From: Serinus canaria
Taxonomy: Eukaryota; Chordata; Aves; Passeriformes; Fringillidae
Assembly: GCF_022539315.1 (NCBI RefSeq)
Contig: NC_066333.1
Coordinates: 12,615,001 to 12,679,000 of the forward strand
Length of the DNA stretch: 64,000 bases
Direction: 5' to 3'
Below, piece after piece: positions 59,961 through 64,000 of the stretch (position 1 is its first letter; each line of letters opens with the position of its first letter). The translations under genes were made by a program, and so were the position numbers. The notes under the pieces are model-generated. The model worked only from the letters and a program-made list of their open reading frames with translations. It searched no databases and was not told where the DNA came from.

Positions 59961-62900
59961 ACAGGGAGCAAGAGGGAGAAAGAAAGAGTCAAAGTCATTT
60001 AATCTTTTCTACTTCTGTCTTTTCATTTCCAGACATTCACCCATTGAAACTGGCTCGTCTCAGATTTCACAGTGCACCTGACAAGGAGGGGAATTAAATC
60101 TTCTCCAAAACGTGCTGAAACTGCCCCAAAACCTTGGAGAGCTCGTTCACTCCAAGCTGCTCTCAGTGGGAGCTGTTCAAACTGAGTGTGCACAGCCACA
60201 CCAATTAATTGCTGGCTGAGAAATGAACTTTTCCTCTGAATTTTAAATACCAGGGTCCAGAATCTTCCCCAGGATCTCTGGGCTGTAAAATTCTGCAGAA
60301 AATCTGCATAACACTGCAGCTATTTATCTTTTACAACTCCCTGACTGATTCAGCCCAAAGGCAAATCCTTGGTCCCCAAAAAACTGAGAGAGAAAATCTG
60401 GGCCTTGGGAGGGTTTAATTCCAGATTCCTGCCTGGTGTTTGCTGGGCAGAAACTGGGAATTCAAAATGCTGAAAATGTTCATTCTCTCCCAGTTCTTGG
60501 CCCAATAAGTAACAGATTTGATTTCCCCCTCCCAGTCCAGCACCACCGTTTGATATATGCAGCAATCAAAAGAAAATGTGATTTATAACTAATTACAGCC
60601 ACGGAGGAATTTCAATCCCAGCACTTCTGTGCTGATTTCAATGAGAATTAATCCTGCTGCAAAACCCTGGTATTTGGGAACAAAATGCCTATAAATCACT
60701 GCTTGTTATGAATGCATCAGTAAAGATTCATCAGTAAATGAAAATTCACAGGGCAAAACCACACCTGTGGCAGAAGATTTGTGCCATGTTTTAAAAGTGA
60801 TAAAAATCCCAGCATTTTATTGATAAAACCACTTAAACTCTCTCTCTGTGTTTCTCTTGGGAGCTTTAAACTCAAACGACTCTGATAAGAAAGGAAAGTT
60901 CCCATTGATTTATTGATAATAGCAAATAAATAAATGTAGGGGAGGAAATACTCTCAGAGACATTATTGGCACTGAGGGACCAGTGATGTCTTCAATTTTC
61001 TCAGATCTGCAGAAAAATCTGGGGAAAATCTCTTCTGCATGTTCCTGGCTGGGGGATTCCTGTGGGGAATATCTGCAAACAACATTTTCCCTTCTCTTGT
61101 GTCTGTGGTTTGCAGGGAAGAGCTCATCCTCTCATCCAGAGAGGAGCCAGCAGCTCAGACCTGGAATATCCCAGCACACGTGGCAGCTCACTGAAGCCCT
61201 CAGCAGAGAGGCCTCTTGCAGTTTTTATTTTTTAATTGTTCTGGTTAATTCTCTGCCAGTCCCTCACAGGACTCGCTGTCCTGAAAATGTTGATATTTTG
61301 GGGCTTGGATTCGTGTGGAGTGCAGCAGGGCAGTGAGAAAGGAAAAGGGTGTGATGGTTTCTTACTTGTTGCTGTTTTGGTGGCATTTTCTGTGGCTTTA
61401 TGAAGTGCTCGTTAGCACAGCCTCGCCTGCCTCGTCATCCACCGAGATAAATAAAACAAACATTTGCATATGCAATGAAAATGCAAATGAAGCACCTCTA
61501 GCAAATGTTCCTCCTGGCAGAACCAGAGTCTGGCTGGTGCTGAGTCCCCTCTTTGAGTGTTTTGTGCAGAGACTCAGTCAGAGGCAGATCAGAAAAGGTG
61601 TTTGGGGTGTAAGGGGTTAATCAAGAGAGCCCTGAGATGCGCAGAGTTCCAAATTCCTGCAGCACAAATGGAAATATCACCCTAAACTCCCTGTGCACAG
61701 CATCCTCTGCCCCCACCCACTCTCCTCTTTCCTCCCCCTCTGTGTTCTGGTTTCTGATCTGCTTCCAAACCCCTCGAATTCTCCAGCTGGGAAAGCACAA
61801 AATCGAATTTGGGAGTTTATACCTGATCCTCACCTTTTCTGTCTATTTTATTTTGCCATTTTCATTTTTAGCTGCGGTGTTATTTTTGCCCTGCTCCCGC
61901 GAGAAGTTTTGCTTGGAAACAGACCTGAAACTTCACAGGTTTTCTTCCCTTTCCCTCCACTGTCCTCATCCTTATCATACATAATTTTGAATTCTTTGTG
62001 GTTATTGAACTTCTTCTCTCTCCATCTTTGAACTGTCTCAGTGACTGAGGGATGGACTGAAATACTGAATCACAGTAAGGGAGGTAGGAAAACTGCTGCC
62101 ACCCAAAAATCACCTAAAAAACCCTCTGTATGGCCCAAAAACTGAGCAGAGTATTTTGTGGTGAGCACAGGAGTGAAGGAAAGCTGAGTGGAACAAGCAC
62201 AAGCAGGCTCCTCATTTTACAGCCCTTTTCTACCTCTTTTCTTCCTTTTTTTTTCATTTCCTTTTCTCTACATGGGACCTCAGACCACAAAACTGTTACA
62301 GTTGGAGGTGTTAATTCTTGAGTTTATGCAGCCTATTAGTACAACCCACTTCATTTAATAATTAATGGCCATTTCAATTAATTGAGCAGGAATAGTCAGG
62401 TTTAACAAGCTCATTTCTTTACAGAGCCCTTTGCTGAAGGAATGCTCAGGGATCTGCCCTCCCAGCACTCTCCAGTTCCCAGAATTTCCCATTCCTCTGA
62501 CTTTTCCAGGGCTTTTCCTGCCTCAGCCAGAGGAACCCTGCCTGCTGGTGTTTGCAATTCCTGTTTGAGAGAGTTGTGAAATGTGCAAGCATCCCTCAGA
62601 GCTGTGCTCCCACCCTTCCCTTCCCAATCAATGGCTGGAGCAATTGGCAGCCAAAGTCAAAGAGGAAATCAGGGCAGGGGAAAAGGTAAAACTGGCCCAG
62701 AATGGCACTCTCAGAGTCCGCCAGAGACTGATTTCATTACCTGTTATTTCCCCAGCTCTGAGCTTTTCTCACTTGCTGGTGATTGATGCAGCAAATTGTA
62801 TTTCCACATTGAACAGGTTTTAACCTGGGGAAGGTTTCTGTATCACAATGAACCTGGAGGTGCCTCTCACAAGGTTGACCTGGCAATAAACCTGTGGGCA

Positions 62901-64000
62901 CTTCTCCCAGGCTGGCCCTGAGCCTCTCAGTCCGGGTTCAGCAGCAGAATTTTGGGAAGGGCTGGGCCCTGGTGGCACATTCACATTGCAGTAATTTCAC
63001 TTTGTCCATGACCTTGAAGAACCCAGAATTGCTCCCACTCTGCAGTGCACGAGTTTTGTTTCCTATATTAAGCCTACAGAGCTCCAAGGGGGATAATTAA
63101 ACACATAATTAATGTTTAGGAAAATCCTACAGTGAGACAAAACACAGCTCCATTCATACACAGGTCTGACCTGACAAAACTGCTCTAAATACATAAAAAT
63201 CTGTGCAGCAAAGGGTGGCAATGCTTGAGCCAATCTATAAATGACCACAAATCCCACTGAAACCCCAACCCAACAACACCCACCCCGTTTTCCACTCCTG
63301 ACAGGAGACCTTGACTGTGCTCAAAGCACCTCTCAGCAGAGCCCTTCAACATTGCAAGCGAAAATAAAACTAAGAAATGTTTGGACCAGCTCCAGGGCTT
63401 TTTGTTTTTAAATTACCTGGAGATTTGCACAGCCAGACACAGAGCTGGGGGAGCAGAGGGAGCTTCACACACATCCATGGCACCCAGACCTTGGAAAATG
63501 CAGGCAAGGTCCCACATTTCCAGCAGTAGCTGCTGTTACATAGCTGAAAAATATGATCAATTTCCATCTGTCGTTGTAAAGTGATAATTTTAGCCCCCCA
63601 AATTTATAATCCTATTATCTGACCTATCCTTGGCAGCCCACACACCAAGCAGAACGCTGCAAATATTCACCTTTGAAAGCTGCACTGCTCATTTTGGGAG
63701 ATAAAGGCAAAAACCTGCCTTTGTTTTCTATGGCAACATAACCCAGCGTGGGGGAAATGGTGTTTTAAATCAGAAATCCTACAGTTCTCATTGTTAATAC
63801 AAGCTTAAAGCTTGATTTAGGTAACACCTGCCTGCCTTGCTGCAGCAGGTTTGCTCCAAGGTACAAAGGGCTTTGCAGCTGTAACTAACAACAATTATAA
63901 AGTGAATTTGATGTTGGGAAACTCACCCCTCACTGTCTGCACTGACTCTTCCCATCTGCCAGGCTGAGCCTGCCAGTGATTACAGACAGGAGCAGTGATT
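59961..64000. other. Intergenic region to the window end, no genes seen
   Basis: No coding exon supported. It contains the paired octamer motif at 61462-61488. Confidence 0.45.
61462..61488. promoter_or_regulatory. Inverted pair of octamer (POU) motifs
   Basis: ATTTGCAT at 61462-61469 and its reverse complement ATGCAAAT at 61481-61488, 11 bp apart. Both match the POU/octamer consensus exactly. Function is inferred. Confidence 0.4.

Noticed and set aside
62581..62823. 80-codon ORF with a helical-looking stretch (QWLEQLAAKVKEEIRAGEK) ending near a gtaaaa
   Set aside because: A possible exon by eye, but there is no acceptor partner, no neighbouring exons and no recognised domain.

Overview
This window is vertebrate nuclear DNA, almost certainly from a bird and probably a songbird. 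The evidence is spliced genes with GT-AG introns, several CR1 LINE 3' ends, LTRs of types I associate with passerine genomes, many short minisatellites, and compact introns. Nothing prokaryotic is present. Both genes I can support lie on the + strand.

Gene 1 (exons from 7917, possibly from 793, to the stop at 27534) is an unusual formin. Sixteen exons join in a single consistent reading frame. They encode two consecutive PH-like domains, a short and weak proline-rich (FH1-like) stretch, and a complete FH2 actin-assembly domain that runs to the C-terminus. There is no GBD/DID (FH3) region, so it is not a DIA, DAAM, FMNL, INF2 or FHOD formin. The layout fits the little-studied 'pleckstrin homology domain-containing formin' (PHCF) class. 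A 12-codon exon at 793-828, with a good Kozak context and a matching phase, is a candidate start. The introns carry a solo LTR (15228-15967), CR1 pieces, a CR1-derived tandem array (20380-20717), a 14-bp minisatellite (24796-25500), an AT-rich array (12945-13345) and a near-perfect long hairpin (26092-26200).

Gene 2 (CDS 36451-40313, three coding exons) is cerebellin-4 (CBLN4), a secreted C1q-domain synaptic organiser. It has a GC-rich promoter region and 5' UTR (about 35830-36960) and an AT-rich 3' UTR.

Between the genes (28200-35800), and for about 22 kb downstream of CBLN4 (41700-64000), I find no credible coding exon. These stretches hold minisatellites, pentanucleotide arrays, LTRs, CR1 ends, a near-identical 0.4-kb direct duplication (45690-46101 and 48624-49059), and AT-rich homeobox- or octamer-motif-rich patches. 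Those patches could be regulatory elements for CBLN4, which is developmentally controlled. The two genes show no sign of acting in one pathway; their adjacency is a synteny marker.
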